Positions 31,945 to 43,434 of a stretch of 64,000 bases of DNA are shown one piece after another (position 1 is the first letter of the stretch; each line of letters starts with the position of its first letter). A program made the translations under genes and the position numbers. Origin of the DNA: Proteles cristata cristata (Eukaryota > Chordata > Mammalia > Carnivora > Hyaenidae); the NCBI GenBank assembly GCA_017311185.1, contig JAESUZ010003517.1, positions 372,001-436,000 on the forward strand, read 5' to 3'. The notes under the pieces are model-generated. The model made no database searches. It saw nothing but the letters and a program-made list of their open reading frames with translations, and was not told the DNA's origin.

Positions 31945-32130
31945 GGCTACTTATTAACTCATTTGATCCTTGCCGTCTCTTTGTGAGAGAGCACATTTAC
32001 CACCAGCCCCATTTTACAGAAGAAAAAACTAAGGCACAAGGAGGTTAAGTAACCTGCGCAGCGGCCCCAGGCCAGCAAGTGGCAAAACTGGGATTTGAAC
32101 CCAGGCCCCCAGGTTCCAGAGACCAAGCGA
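31945..32130 (-). repeat. MIR SINE, antisense
   Basis: 'tattaactcatttgatccttgccgtctctttg', 'ccccattttacagaagaaaaaactaaggcacaaggaggttaagtaacctgc' and 'agcaagtggcaaaactgggatttgaacccaggc' give a nearly full-length antisense MIR. Confidence 0.85.
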
Positions 32131-32422
32131 GTGAGTCTTAGACACACCTGCTTCCCAGAGCTCAAGTCGGCCTTTGTCGCCTGAACTGGTCCTGAGCAGA
32201 AACGCAAAACCGAGAGCTCAAAGGTTTCACCAGCCCAGAGAAGAAAACATCTGTCAAACATCTCACAATCCAGGCTCTATTTTTATTTTCGGTTGATTAG
32301 TTCTTAGAAAACTATGTGACTTGCAAGGATACAAGGGAGCAGCGGAGACAGTGGGAGATGATCAGGTGAAGTTTCTAGCCCAGGCCTCCAGCTCCTGCCG
32401 AGATGGGCAATAAAGACATTGA

Positions 32423-32618
32423 GGGGGCACCTGGGTGGGTCAGTCCGTTAAGCATCCGACTCTTGGTTTTGACTCAGGTCATGATCTCTTGGATCATGGG
32501 TTTGAGCCCTGCATTCGGTTCCACACTGAAAGTGCGGAGCCTGCTTAGGATTCTCTCTCTCTCTCCACCCCTCCCCTGCTCTCTCTCTCTCCTCTCCCAA
32601 AAATAAATTTAAAAAAAC
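32423..32618 (+). mobile_element. SINEC_Fc-like CanSINE
   Basis: 'gggggcacctgggtgggtcagtccgttaagcatccgactcttggttttgactcaggtcatgatc', CT stretch, and tail 'aaaaataaatttaaaaaaa'. The middle is somewhat diverged; no clear target duplication. Confidence 0.92.
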
Positions 32619-33999
32619 CAAGTTAGCAAATGGTATTAAAGGAGGCATTCAGCAGTCATGCATTTATTGAGAAGTTAATACATCCCGACACCTATAATAG
32701 ATGCTGGACCAGTTTCTGAATTATCCTTAAATTGGTTTCCTGTGATACAGATGCGAGACACACTGGACCCTAGGCTCTCGGGGTCGACTCCAGCCGGGCC
32801 GCTTAGAGGCCCCCCGGAGACCCTGGCTGGCCCCTTTAGGAAATCAGCACGCTGTTTTGGCCGACCCATGCTACGCCCGCAGCTCAGGGTCAGTTCCCCG
32901 TCGCCGAGACCCTGTCACTGTCAGCGTGCCAGTAGGAATAAGGACTTCTTCCTTTTCAAAAAGGAAAAGATGTTGGACAAACAGATAACTGAAGTGCTCT
33001 GTGCTGTTCTTACTCACAACATTCTGTCACCAAAGGCGCGGAGTCCTTTTCAACACCGCTTCCCCACCTCTCCCGTGCCAGCTGGCTGTCCCACAGTTCA
33101 ACTGTGCCACAAAGTACCTGCAGTTGGCGTCAGACTCCTCCAGTGAGGAGCGGGGTCCCACAAGACTGCCCCCACCCCAGATGCCACTCCCGAGGCCCAG
33201 GTGGTCATCGCGCTTGTCACGGACCAGCTGTAATTCAAGGCGTTCTCATTACGCCCTCCTCGGTTGGCTAATTCACTAGAACGACGGTAAGAGCTCAGGG
33301 AAGTGCTTTACGTGCGAATGCTGGTTCATCGAAAAGGATAGAGCTCGGGAACAGCTGTGCAGGGGCCAGGCATGCGGGTGTGGGGTGGGCGTGGACCTCC
33401 CGTGCTCTCTCCAGGTGCCGTGGTCCTATCATCTCAATGTGTTCACCAAAGGGGGAGCTCTTCAAACCCTATCATTTAGGGGTTTTGGGGGGAGCTCCAT
33501 GATGTAGGCACTGTAGCCTGTCTCTTCCCCTGGATGCTGGGGGTACGGCTGAAGGTTCCAATCCCCCCCTCGTGCCTTGGTCTTTCTGGAGACCAGCCCC
33601 CCACCCGCAGCTACTTAGGGGTCCCAGCTACCTGCTATCTCATCAGCATTCAAAAGCTACTCATCACCCTGGACATTCGGAAGATTTTAGGAACCTGTGT
33701 GCCAGGAACCAGAGACAAAGACCAAATATGTATTTCCCCGGTGTCCTAGGGTCATCAATGTCAACACCATATAGTATAAGAGCATCCACTGCTGCCTTCA
33801 GAAAGAGACACTCATCCTGGCAGAAGCAATGAGATACTTCTCCCACATGCCTGAAACCTCTCTGGTGGAGAAGCTTTGTTGATGGCTCTACCAACCCAGG
33901 CCCCTCCCTTCCGTGCTTCACAGCCACCATGTTCACGTCTTTCCCTTCCTCTCAAAGGGCAAATGCTCACCGACACAGATCTTGAGCCCCAGCAGATGA
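32619..33999. other. Unique sequence
   Basis: A weak antisense L2-like tail may lie at 32645-32700 ('gcatttattgagaagttaatacatcccgacacc'). Otherwise no repeat, exon or RNA gene recognised. CpG-containing patches occur at 32780-32910. Confidence 0.4.
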
Positions 34000-34435
34000 T
34001 TTCTCTAGACTATTCATGGGTGGTTCCATTCCCTGGTTAAGGGATCAGCTTAACCATGAGCCTCTGTCTCACTTCAGGCCGATGAGATGTGACAAGCCAC
34101 GTCTGCTGATGGGTGTCAGATAAATAGAAAGAGAGACACAGGATGAGCCCTTGTCTCTCTGCCACAGGCTTTTAGCATGTTTACACAAGCTTCCTGGAGC
34201 CATGGCAGCCACTTTGTGACCATGGGGGAGAGGAAATCAATATGCTGAGGGTGGCGAAGCAGAAAGACGGAAAGATTTGGAGTTGTGCTGCTAAATTAAC
34301 CAATTCAACACCAGGCCCCTCCAGACATCTGCTTTTGTGAAATAATTAATTTCTTATTATTTCTTCTTAATATTCTTATTGAAGCAATTGAGTTAAGCTC
34401 TTGGTCTCTTGCAGCCCAAACCATCTTAGGCCCAT
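34000..34435 (+). mobile_element. LTR-like repeat
   Basis: 'agcttcctggagccatggcagccactttgtgaccatgggggagagg' and 'cttattgaagcaattgagttaagctcttggtctcttgcagcccaaaccatctta' match the 3' half and end of an old LTR-like repeat (gctggagccatcttgggaccatgagg ... cttgcagccaaaagcatccta). Confidence 0.5.
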
Positions 34436-34437
34436 GC

Positions 34438-34755
34438 CATCTCATGGAAATATAACAGGCCATACATACAAGCCAGGCATGTTATATTTAATTTTCTAGT
34501 AGCCATCAATAACAGGTAAAAAGAAACAGCTGGAATTCACTTTCATATATTTTATTGAACCTAATATACCCAAAATGTTCTTCAACATATACTCAATACA
34601 AAAAGTTATTAATGACTCAGTGTTATTTTACATCCTTTTTCCTACCGAGACTTTTAAGTCCGTGTGTGTTTCCCAGTTGCATCTCAGCATGGACAAGCCA
34701 CATTTCAAACACTTGAGAGCCACACTGGTGAAGGGCTACCTGCCCTAAGTGCTGT
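34438..34755. mobile_element. Old DNA-transposon-like repeat
   Basis: 'ttaattttctagtagccatcaataacaggtaaaaagaaacagctgg', 'cattttattgaacctaatatacccaaaatgttc'-like words, and 'tctcagcatggacaagccacatttcaaacacttgagagccaca' follow a familiar mammalian interspersed repeat whose ends mirror each other (ctagtagcca / gagagccaca). The family name is not assigned. Confidence 0.5.
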
Positions 34756-34997
34756 GTTGTGCCATCTTTCTCTAGCTCTTTGTTCCTCTCTTTATCCTTC
34801 CACGGAGCTCACTGGGATTGACCTTGACCTGAAATCTCTATCACTCAAGGCTTTGGTGGGGGCTGGGTTCCCTTAGCTCTTTTCTCCTTCTACAGACGCA
34901 CAGGCAGCTGACCCCCGTCCTGGCCCAAACGGAGCATCTGGTCAGGCAGGGGCAGCAAAGAGGCGGGACCAGAAATCATTAGTGGGTGAAGGTGCCA

Positions 34998-35150
34998 CAG
35001 GGAGACACCTTGGGCCTCAGTTTCTTCATCCATAAAACGGGCATATTAACAGTGCCCCCTTTCCGGATGCTAAGAAGGTTAGATGTGTTAATACCTTCAA
35101 AGTGCTTAGCACAGAGCAGGCAGCCCAGTGTTTGCTAGTGTTTTATTATT
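34998..35150 (+). repeat. MIR SINE, 3' half
   Basis: 'caccttgggcctcagtttcttcatccataaaacgggcatattaacagtgccccc', 'ggttagatgtgttaataccttcaaagtgcttagcacagagcagg' is a good MIR 3' half. Confidence 0.75.
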
Positions 35151-35749
35151 TTTTAAAAGGAAGGGAAACAAGAAAACTAAAGGCAAGCAAGCAGATCTAC
35201 TGGGAAGAAGAAAGAAGAAAATGGGGGTGGGGGCACAAGTAGTAGTGGGAAGAGGAAGGAAAGGAAGGAGGCAAGGAGATCTTCCCATTGAAACCAGGTT
35301 CACGCCCCCAGAGACAGTCCGCAGAGCAAAATCCAAGGAGAACTTGCAATATCCACTCACACAAAGAACACGAAGCAGGTGCAGAACAGAGCCTGAGCGG
35401 GCTCTGCACAAAATTCCCCAGTCCTCCAACATCCTGAGTTTCCCTAGAGGAACTTCTCACCCGCGAGGCTCTGGGAGAGCCGTAAAGGGTGGCCAGAGGA
35501 AACCAGATGGGCGGGAAGGGGCAGGGTGCCAAGGAAAGGGGGGGCAGGGTTGCCCGAAGAAGGGGTCCATCTAGGATGCTGGAATGGGGAGAGAGGACCC
35601 CTCACCCGCTCGGCCGGCCTCTGAAGCCAGGGGAGAGCCCGGTACGGGAGTCATGGGGCTCTTCTCGCCTAAGGCATAAACTGGGGACTTTCCGTGGTGA
35701 GCCATTTCTCAGATGTCAACCATGGCGGAAGGGACAAAGGGCAAACGGG

Positions 35750-35870
35750 GCAGGGCAGTGCAGCGGGAATCGAGAGGGGAGAGGAGGGAGAAGGGGGGGG
35801 CAGGAGAACACAGAGGAGGAAGAGAGGAAGGGGTGAGAGAGAGGGGGGGCGGCTGGGGGGAGCAGAGGAG
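35750..35870. repeat. Purine-rich low-complexity tract
   Basis: G/A-rich plus strand ('gagaggagggagaagg', 'gaggaagagaggaagg', 'gagagagggggggcgg'). It may form triplex or G-rich structures and tends to mis-align in assemblies. Confidence 0.7.
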
Positions 35871-35990
35871 GAAGAGCTGCTTCTGAATTCAGCCGGTTTC
35901 GAGAAGCTTCCACGTGTCCCTTCCCACTCCTCCCCAGTCTGCTCCCACGCACCTGTAAGCGGGGTGGGAAGCCCGCGTGTCTCCCACAGG

Positions 35991-36004
35991 AGCGCCCCCT
36001 GCCC
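35991..36004 (-). promoter_or_regulatory. CTCF-like core motif
   Basis: GCGCCCCCTGCCCG matches the reverse CTCF core (SYGCCCYCTRSTGG) with two mismatches, within GC-rich unique sequence. Low specificity. Confidence 0.25.
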
Positions 36005-36299
36005 GAGCATCTCGTCCCTCAGGAGACTGTCAGAGGTGCTCCCCGCCTGGGCTGGTAGGAGACTGTGCTTTCAGGGAAGTGGGGTTCCCCTGGAGCCGAG
36101 GCCCAGGCCCCCAACCTCGATTCACGTGTAATCTTGGTAAGCCCCGTCTGTCTCGATGCCCAGGGGTCTCACCTGTGCGGTGAGGTCACCGATGAAACCG
36201 CCTCCTGGCTCTTCCTCGGTGCTTTGGACTCTGACCAACACGCACTAACCAGAATCAGCTTCTCTGAGTCCCCTGCGCACGAAGTGCTCTCACGATCCT

Positions 36300-36400
36300 C
36301 CCTCCACAGACCGGGAAGGGAGGCTCAGAACTTCAATATCTTGCCCAAGGCCCCTCAGCCAGGAGCTGGCAGAACTGGGATTTGCATCCCGCCTGTGCAG
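36300..36400 (-). repeat. MIR fragment, antisense
   Basis: 'acagaccgggaagggaggctcagaacttcaatatcttgcccaaggcccctcagccaggagctggcagaactgggatttgcatcc' is clearly antisense MIR. Confidence 0.75.
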
Positions 36401-37334
36401 CCTTGAAGCCCACCTCCCTTCCTAAGCGCCACCCTGTAAGACGGCTCCGATCGGCCGTGCGCTTCAGGGCTCTCCCGTTCCCCTTCCGCAGTTAACAGCT
36501 CTGCAAAATGTTAGGGGGGCGCGGGGCGCCCGGGATCTGGATGGCGCGTGCAGGGGCCCTGGCAGCTACGTGTGGCAGCGACCCGGTTCTGGCCAAGGGG
36601 ACGTCCAGAGAAGTGTTGGGTCCAACCACTGGCCATGGCCTTACAAGAGAGGGCCCCGCCTCGCCTTCCCCCTTCTCTTCTTCCTGACGATACCACGTGA
36701 GCCTGGACTAGAGGGAAGCGAGGGAGGTGTCCAGGGTACAAAACGCAAGCAGGCACTCGAGGCTTCGGGCTGTACCAGGCGGCCAAAAACAAACGCCTCA
36801 TTCAATGCCACTCCCCAGAGCTCTCACTCGCCTTGCCCTGGTCCCTGCCCTGCACCTTGGTCCAGGCGAGGAACGGGAAGCCCCCGCTAATACCACAGAG
36901 CAGAGCCTCTGCCTCCATCGCTGCAACTCAAGCAGTGGACGGAGGAGGAAGGTGAGAGCAGCTGCAAGTACCAGCCTGGTCACTCGGCCGGGCACGCCTT
37001 CCCGGGGTGTGGCGACCCGCTCAGCAGGGGCTGAGGGCAGGCTCTCCCCAGCTACACTGCCTCCCCCAACCCATTCTCTGATACAGCTGAACACTCTCCA
37101 AAACAAGATGTTTTCCCATTGTTTTCAGAATAACAGGCAGGATTAACAAGCAGAGAAGCGTTTCTCCAGGACCCACCAGGTCCTGCAACCCTCAGTCCCT
37201 TCCCTCGACCCCAGTCCTCACTCCGAGACACCACCGCCACGTGCGTCCGGTTGCTTGCAGACCCCTCACCAGGGCATATGGCGCTGTGCTCCCTGGCCCA
37301 TCCTTCCCGCACGCGGCTCCTCGCCTCCCTATTT
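36401..37334. other. GC-rich unique sequence
   Basis: CpG-containing sequence, densest at 36510-36600 and 36980-37030. It probably does not qualify as a CpG island. Overlapping frames of 96-139 codons on both strands, none recognised. Confidence 0.45.
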
Positions 37335-37565
37335 GTTCCCTGTGCTTCGGATCTTAGCAGAAGTGTCACTTCCTCAGGGCAACCTTCTCGGAGCCCCGCA
37401 GTCAGCTCCCCTCCTGTGCACGGGGTAGGCAGTGCTGTCTGTCGTCACCTCCTCCAGTGGGGCCACCAGGACCATTGATGTCTCATTGGCCTTGCCATCC
37501 CCGGGTCTAGTGTGGTGTCTGGTCCCTGGCGATGCTCAGATAATATCTGATGACTGAGAAAATGA
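37335..37565 (+). repeat. L2 LINE 3' end
   Basis: 'gcagaagtgtcacttcctcagggcaaccttctcgg' (cf. aaatgtcacctcctcagggaggccttccc) leads to 'ccgggtctagtgtggtgtctggtccctggcgatgctcagataatatctgatgactgagaaaatga', the L2 tail. Confidence 0.65.
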
Positions 37566-37925
37566 CGGAGGCTCGGGGGCCACGCGGGAACCTGGAACAA
37601 TTAATGTGTCCAACACAGCAAAGGGCCACGTCAGGGTAGGGGCATTGAGTCCTCATCCAGGTGACATTCTCACACTCTGTCCAGTTTGGGTCTCACTACA
37701 TGGCTTCCAAGGAAAGCCCAGGAATATTTCAGAGCTTGCCACCAGCCCTCCTTCTGCTCCAAGCCCACAGCTCATGAACTAGCCCCGTGTGGTGGGCCAG
37801 CCACTTCAGCCCTGAGACTGCTGACCCACGTGCAACGTGAGGAAGGTCGTGGGGACCGCCGCCATGCTTCTCAAGACTATCGTGACTCTCAAAGATGAGA
37901 TCATGTGAAGGAACACGTCCCGAAT
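37566..37925. other. Unique sequence
   Basis: Nothing recognised. Confidence 0.4.
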
Positions 37926-37939
37926 TAAAATTCTTTGTC

Positions 37940-38169
37940 AGGTAGAGGCGCCTGGGTGGCTCAGTCCATTCAGCGTCCGACTCTTGATTTCAGCTCAGGC
38001 CATGATGTTGCGGTTCATGAATTCAAGCCCCACATCGGGCTCCATGCTGGCAGTACAGAGCTGGCTTGGGATTTTTCTGTCTCCCTCTCTCTCTCTGCCC
38101 CTCCCTGTCTCACTCTTTCTTTCTCACTCTCCCTCACTTTCAAAACAAAATTAAAAAGTAATAATAGAA
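37940..38169 (+). mobile_element. SINEC_Fc-like CanSINE
   Basis: 'gaggcgcctgggtggctcagtccattcagcgtccgactcttgatttcagctcagg' through 'cccctccctgtctcactc' to an A-rich tail. Perfect 14-bp duplications TAAAATTCTTTGTC at 37926-37939 and 38170-38183. Confidence 0.96.
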
Positions 38170-38189
38170 TAAAATTCTTTGTCCTCCCC

Positions 38190-38600
38190 ACTGAGAAGTG
38201 GGGCATATTTCCTTCACCCCCTGATTCTGGGCCGGGCCTATGACTGCTTTGACCAATATGGAAGAAGGGACTGCCTTCCAGGTCCAGGCCCAATCTTTAA
38301 GAGGACCAGCAGCATCTACTTCCTCCTTCCTGCATCCTAGCGGCCATGCTGTGAGGAAGCCCAAGCAACCATGTGGAGAAGCCACAGGAAAGAAGACTGA
38401 CCTGCAGCTGGAGCCCTGGCTGGGCCCGCAGCTCACAGCCTTCACCAATCTGTCTCTCTCTGAGTGAACTGGCTTGGAAGCGCCAGTCAAGCTGCACCAT
38501 CGAGTCCTGCCACAACTGCCAAACGGTGAGAAAATGTTTAAAAAAGTAATTGTTGTATCAACCCACCAAATGGGGTGAGCACACAGCAAGAGAGAACCAA
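38190..38600 (+). mobile_element. LTR-like repeat
   Basis: 'tatgactgctttgaccaatatgg', 'ggtccaggcccaatctttaagagg', 'gaagcccaagcaaccatgtggagaagcc' and 'tgccacaactgccaaacgg' correspond to the repeat at 16090-16505. The CanSINE at 37940 sits just upstream. Confidence 0.5.
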
Positions 38601-38649
38601 AGCAACATTCTTTGGTCGAGTGTAGTTCTTACTAGTTGCACTTATTTCA

Positions 38650-38860
38650 GGGCTCCTGGGTGGCTCAGTTAGTTAAGCATTTGACTTTGGCTCGGGTTGT
38701 GATCTTGTGGTTCATGAGTTCAAGTCCCATGTTGGGCTCTGTGCTGACAGCTTGGAGCCTGGAGCCTGCTTTGGATTCTGTGTCTCTCTCTCTTTGCCCC
38801 TCCTCTGCTCATGCTCTGTCTCTCAAAAATAAATAAGATTTTTTAAAAATTTAAAAAGTA
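38650..38860 (+). mobile_element. SINEC_Fc-like CanSINE, older
   Basis: Many C-to-T and G-to-A changes from consensus ('gtgatcttgtggttcatgagttcaagtcccatgttgg'), as expected of CpG decay. A tail with AATAAATAAG. No clear duplication. Confidence 0.94.
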
Positions 38861-38904
38861 ATACTTGCATGTGTTGCCAGCTCAGGGCAGTCATATCTCC
38901 CCAA

Positions 38905-39105
38905 GGGCGTTTTGGAAATGTGGGGGAGGAGAGAGATAATTTTGTTTGTCACAGTTATCAGGCTTAGAGAGTGGAAGACATTGTACTACTACAATTTAAT
39001 GCCCATGGGGCCAAGGATATTAAATGTATTAAATATCCTTTAATGCTTGAGATAGTCATTGACAATGAATTATCTCACACAAAATGACAATAGTGTTCCC
39101 ACCGA
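38905..39105 (+). mobile_element. MER20-like hAT element
   Basis: 'gataattttgtttgtcacagttatcagg', 'ggccaaggatattaaatg...tatcctttaatgc', and 'gacaatgaattatctcacacaaaatgacaatagtgttccc' follow MER20 in order, with strong divergence. Confidence 0.6.
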
Positions 39106-40229
39106 AAAACAGGAAGTCACAAAATTAAGGGCCTGAATGGAAAAGTGGCTTAAAGATAAAGGTGTAATTAAAATATAAGGATTTGATATAAACTGCTCCC
39201 ACAACCACCACCACAACAAAATAGGGTTCATCTTCATGCCAACTGTAATCACCTATAGTGGCTGCCTGGAGAACTGATTGAGAATGCCTTGTAGAAGGCA
39301 TGTGAAATCAGCACAGACAGAATGCTGTGATCAACTAGTGATGTCTGTCATGGGCAATGGTCGTAGCCTTCATGTGGGGTGATATAATTTAGCATCTGAA
39401 CTGAAACATTTTAGGACGTAAAAAGGGGCACCATTAATGAGTACATTGAGACCACAGACATAAGCTGAGACTATCCAATAAAACCGGGATATGTGGTCAC
39501 CCTACTTCCATGCCATGAATCTCATCTGTTGTACATCCTGACGTGTGGCTAGACATAACCAAAACAGAGGGGCCATCCAGACTTACAAGCCCCTGAAATC
39601 CTGAACGTTAACTTCTCTTTTAAGTACTCTGTTTCAGCGTGTGGTTAGGTATGAAGAATTGTTCTAAAGAACGCATTAAAAATTAATTAAAAGAGTTTCC
39701 TCTAATATTTAATCTTACCAGCCATGTACTCTGAGTGATGTATTCCCAGTCAGCATGTCAGTTCCTGAATAATTAAAAGAGAAGGGGAGCGCAATTCAGC
39801 CCCTCGATGAGGCTTTCCGGGGTTTGAGACGCAGCACAGAGTCGGGGATGGTGTCACCCCAGGAAAAGCTCTGCCCTGAATGGCAGGGTCCAGTCCAATC
39901 AAGACTCCTAACACTGGCATTCATCACCAGAGTAGCCTCAGAGGGAAGAGGAGGTGGAGATGGATGGGGCTGTGCTGAGCCACCAGCCCCTGAGACGGCC
40001 CATCATTGTGTCCCTTCTCCTGGAAAGGTGGCCGGTGAGGCTGTGCTGAGTTACGGAGACCTTCCCAGGGCTCCTCCATGAACTGAACACCTCCGTATTT
40101 CCTCACCTCTAAGTCACATCCTTCTTCATCTTGTAACATTTCAAAAATCAAGACATGACTTAAAAATCAATCATAGGATTTAAGGTGGTATTTCTTGGGA
40201 GGCGTTCCAGAACGACGGTGAAGAGGGAG
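39106..40229. other. Mostly unique AT-rich sequence
   Basis: 39375-39510 ends 'aataaaaccgggatatgtggtcaccctac', recalling the terminal repeat of an old DNA element like the one at 28625, but no partner arm is obvious. The rest is not recognised. Confidence 0.4.
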
Positions 40230-40385
40230 GCTCCGGAATCCCACTCTGGGCTCTGCTGTCTCCCAAACCCATGGCCCCCGGCAAACTGAAGCTATTAATA
40301 ACAGTACCCAGTTGATCATAAATGAAAGAGAGCTGGGGTGTAGCACCTGGCAGGTAGTGAGCTCTGACATACGGTAGCTCTTATT
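40230..40385 (+). repeat. MIR SINE, diverged
   Basis: 'ctccggaatcccactctgggctctgctg', 'gaagctattaataacagtaccca', 'ggtgtagcacctggcaggtagtgagctctgacat' follow the MIR order. Confidence 0.5.
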
Positions 40386-42640
40386 TCTTTTTGTTTATTC
40401 TTTGCAGGTTGTTATCAGATTGTTGGTGTATCTAAAAGTGGACATCACCTTCAACGTGTCTGCAGTACTGTGGGCTTCAGAACGGGTTCAAAAACGGTTC
40501 CTTCTGAGTCCACTCTAAGGAGACCACCAGAGTATTGATTATGGCCTATTTCTGGTGTAGGGGGCAGAGGAGAGCCACGCTGGAGCGCAGGACTTAATTG
40601 CGTATCATTTCTACTCAGCTCAAGGGAGGAAACAAGAAGATTCTACAGGGACGACCCCCTCCCGACTTCCAGCTTTGCTCCTTCCTGTAATTGAAGCACT
40701 AAGCTCAGGACGCAAGACTTCTTTTACTTGTAGCAGTAGGAGTCCGTCGTCAGGGCCGTAGAAAGGGGAGCAAGCAAGGGATGCAGTTTTTATCTGGGCT
40801 CTTGTATGCAAGATAAGGTAGGCGGTCACCACTCAGCATGGCCCAGGAGGAGTGTTGTCGGAAGTCTGACGGTTCCAGGAGAAGGTGAAAAACATGAAGT
40901 CTGGGTCCGTACAGACCTGAGCCTGCTGCTCAGCTTCCCCCCTGGGCTGTCCCATGTTGGGGTGACTTACAGAAAAAATGCATGTCAGGTGCACCGGGCA
41001 CAGTCAGCTTCTTAATAAGCCCCCGGGAAAGGTCAGCTATTAGTGTTGAAGCTAAGAAGTCCCCCGGGCCCATATCGGACGGGGTTGTTAGAGGCAAGAG
41101 CAGAATCCACGTGGGTTTGCAGGACAGAATTCCTTGAAGGACATCAGAGGGCTCGCATATTCCCTGGGAGAGCCGTGGAAGGCCACTCTGAGCTCCGCAG
41201 CCGGAACCCTGACCGCACACCATGGGGACCTCCTGAGAAAACACGGCTCTCCTGTCATGGCTGGAGGCTCCTGAGACTTACAGCACCAGAGCCCGGAGCT
41301 CCACACCCCTGCCCCCAGAGGGTAGAAGTGCCATCTCACCGGAAGAGCAGATGCCCTTTGTGCAGCGACTTCCTCGCGGCACTCAGTCCTGAATAGGAGG
41401 CTCCTGTGGCTGGGTTGACTTTGCAGAACTCGGAAGGTTCTGTTCCAGAAGGCAAGGGAATCTAGTAATGTGCATTCAATCCTTAAAGCAGGACTGAAAG
41501 GGATGGGGGAATTATCAGAAATGTAGGGAGAGGGTTGTTGGGTGATGGGAAGCCACAAATAACCGAATCTGCTCCATGCTGCTCTGTCTCTTCTGGTTTG
41601 GGTGAACTTGGCTGAGCCCCCACATCCTAAGTCGAGTGGCTCAGGGACACTGTCCACAGACCCAGCATTCTTCGCACCTCACTTCCCCACTCCTGAGCCT
41701 ACCGCGCAGGCTCAGTTTGGATTATATTTGGGTCCTGAGCTTGCACTCATTTCACAAGAAATCCTGTCACATGCATGGATTTCAGGGACTTGAAGAGGAG
41801 TCCCTATGGGGACCCACAACCCAGCATCTCAGCCCTCACTGCTGCCACCTTCCAGGAGTCCAGGCTCCCAACTCAGAGCCCCCCTGCCCAAGTGGCCCTT
41901 GGGGAGCAACAGCCTAGGCATCACTACTTTCTGGGAGCAGCCCTACCTGACAGGCTTCCTTTCCCAGGGCTGTGTCCAAGAATTCCGATGAACAGGATTT
42001 TCTCCATCATCATCCACGTCATCTACACTCTGAGATACCAGATTGGCCTTCGAGGCTTGTCATGCGGTAGAGGACTAGTGACTGGTCCACACAGCTTTAT
42101 TCCACCATCCGATCTTCCAGCCGTGACCCGGAAGCGAAAGTGGCTGCCATTTGGGTACCATTCCATGCCTGTCATTCTCTTGGGTCTCCCCAAAAGCCGA
42201 CTGGAGATAAGACTTTGGATAGAAGTGGTCCATTTAGGGGCTGGTCCCAGAAAGTACCAGGAAGAGAGGAAGGAAGAGAGGAAAATGGGAGGAGGGCAAT
42301 AAAGTGTGAATTAATAACTAGGCTCCCACTCCGGGAACCTGGCCTTACTCCCACTGGACAGCTCTGAGACCGTGTGGCATGGGCCTCGGAACCATCCTAT
42401 CCAGAGCCGAGGAAACTGGGGTGTTTATCCATCAATCCCCACTCCTCACTGGCTACTTCCGGGGTGCTCATTCTTTGATGCTCACAGCCGGCTTGGCGCC
42501 CAGCTGGGCTTGCGTCTGCGTTCAGAAAAAGCCCGAAGGCAGGTCCGAGCCGCGGTGTGCACACCCAGCCGCAGGCCGTCTCCAGGGTCGCCTGGAGAAG
42601 CCAGATGGGCACTGACAGCATTGGCTATGGTGGGGCACTG
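40386..42640. other. Long repeat-poor unique stretch
   Basis: About 2.2 kb with no recognised interspersed repeat, which is unusual here. Frames of up to 189 codons (41088-41657 minus) and 175 codons (41775-42302 plus) lie within it; the plus frame and its 93-codon neighbour overlap in different frames. No domain or convincing splice-site pair seen. Confidence 0.45.
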
Positions 42641-43098
42641 AGTTCCTTCCTGTCACTGCTGTCACAAAGTACCAAACACTGGGGGGGTGGGGGGGGCTTC
42701 AAAACAACGGAAACGTATCCTCTCACAATTCTGGAAGCTCGAAATCTGAAATCAAGGTGTCAGCTGAGCCCGGTTCCCTCCGCAGCCTCGAGGGAAGAGC
42801 CCTTCGGCCTCTCCCAGCCCCGGCAGCGCTCAGCCAACCGTCACCTCCCTCGGTCTGCGGCAGCGTGACGCCACGTGTGTCCTCGCGTGGCCCGCTTCTC
42901 TGGGCCTGTGCTGTGCATCTGTCTCTGGTCTAAATGCCTCCCTTTAACAAGGACACCGGTCCCCATGGATTAAGGGCCTGTCTATTCCAACCCCTTCTAT
43001 CTGCGACAACCCTATTCCATACAAGGTCATGACCTGAGGATCTGGGCGGCAGGAGGGTGAGGGCTTCCACCTATTTTTCGGGAGCCACACAGACAGAC
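42641..43098 (-). mobile_element. Solo MaLR-type LTR, antisense
   Basis: 'agttccttcctgtcactgctgtcacaaagtacc', 'ctcacaattctggaagctcgaaatctgaaatcaaggtgtcagc', 'ggattaagggcctgtctattcc' and 'acaaggtcatgacctgaggatctgggcggcagg' are the antisense of a MaLR-type LTR in order. The GC-rich middle (42800-42900) is compatible with its U3/R region. Confidence 0.7.
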
Positions 43099-43245
43099 CC
43101 CTTGTATGTGTCGTATCCTTTAATCCTGACAGCAGACTACAGGGTGGGGGGATGGGCTCCGTGTCACAGATGAGGAAGTAGAGGCTCTGAGGGGTGACAG
43201 GACCCGCTCGGGGCCACCCAGCTAGGGAGCCGCAATGCGGGACGG
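43099..43245 (-). repeat. MIR SINE, antisense
   Basis: 'gtcgtatcctttaatcctgacagcagactacagg', 'cgtgtcacagatgaggaagtagaggctctgagg', 'ccacccagctagggagccgc' follow antisense MIR. Confidence 0.65.
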
Positions 43246-43434
43246 CGAGAGCAGCCTGAAGGCGAAGACTCTCCTGCGCGTCCCTCTAACCAGCAGAGTC
43301 TGTCTGTCACGTCTGTGCGCTGCCTTGAAGGGACAGGGGGCCAAGGTCTACGCGCTCCAGTCAAGTTGAAATCCCACCTGCACTGCTGGCTCTCCGAGAC
43401 CTTTCGCATATTCGGAACCCCCACCCCCCCTCCC
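43246..43434. other. Unique sequence between opposing MIRs
   Basis: Nothing recognised apart from a C-run near 43420-43431. Confidence 0.4.

Larger units (their letters stand above)
35151..36299. other. Purine-rich and GC-rich unique sequence
   Basis: 35205-35280 and 35750-35870 are strongly purine-rich (GGA/GAGG words). Frames on both strands (up to 148 codons) reflect this. No exon recognised. Confidence 0.45.

Noticed and set aside
41088..41657. 189-codon minus-strand open frame
   Set aside because: No domain, no exon borders, and overlapping plus-strand frames of similar length.
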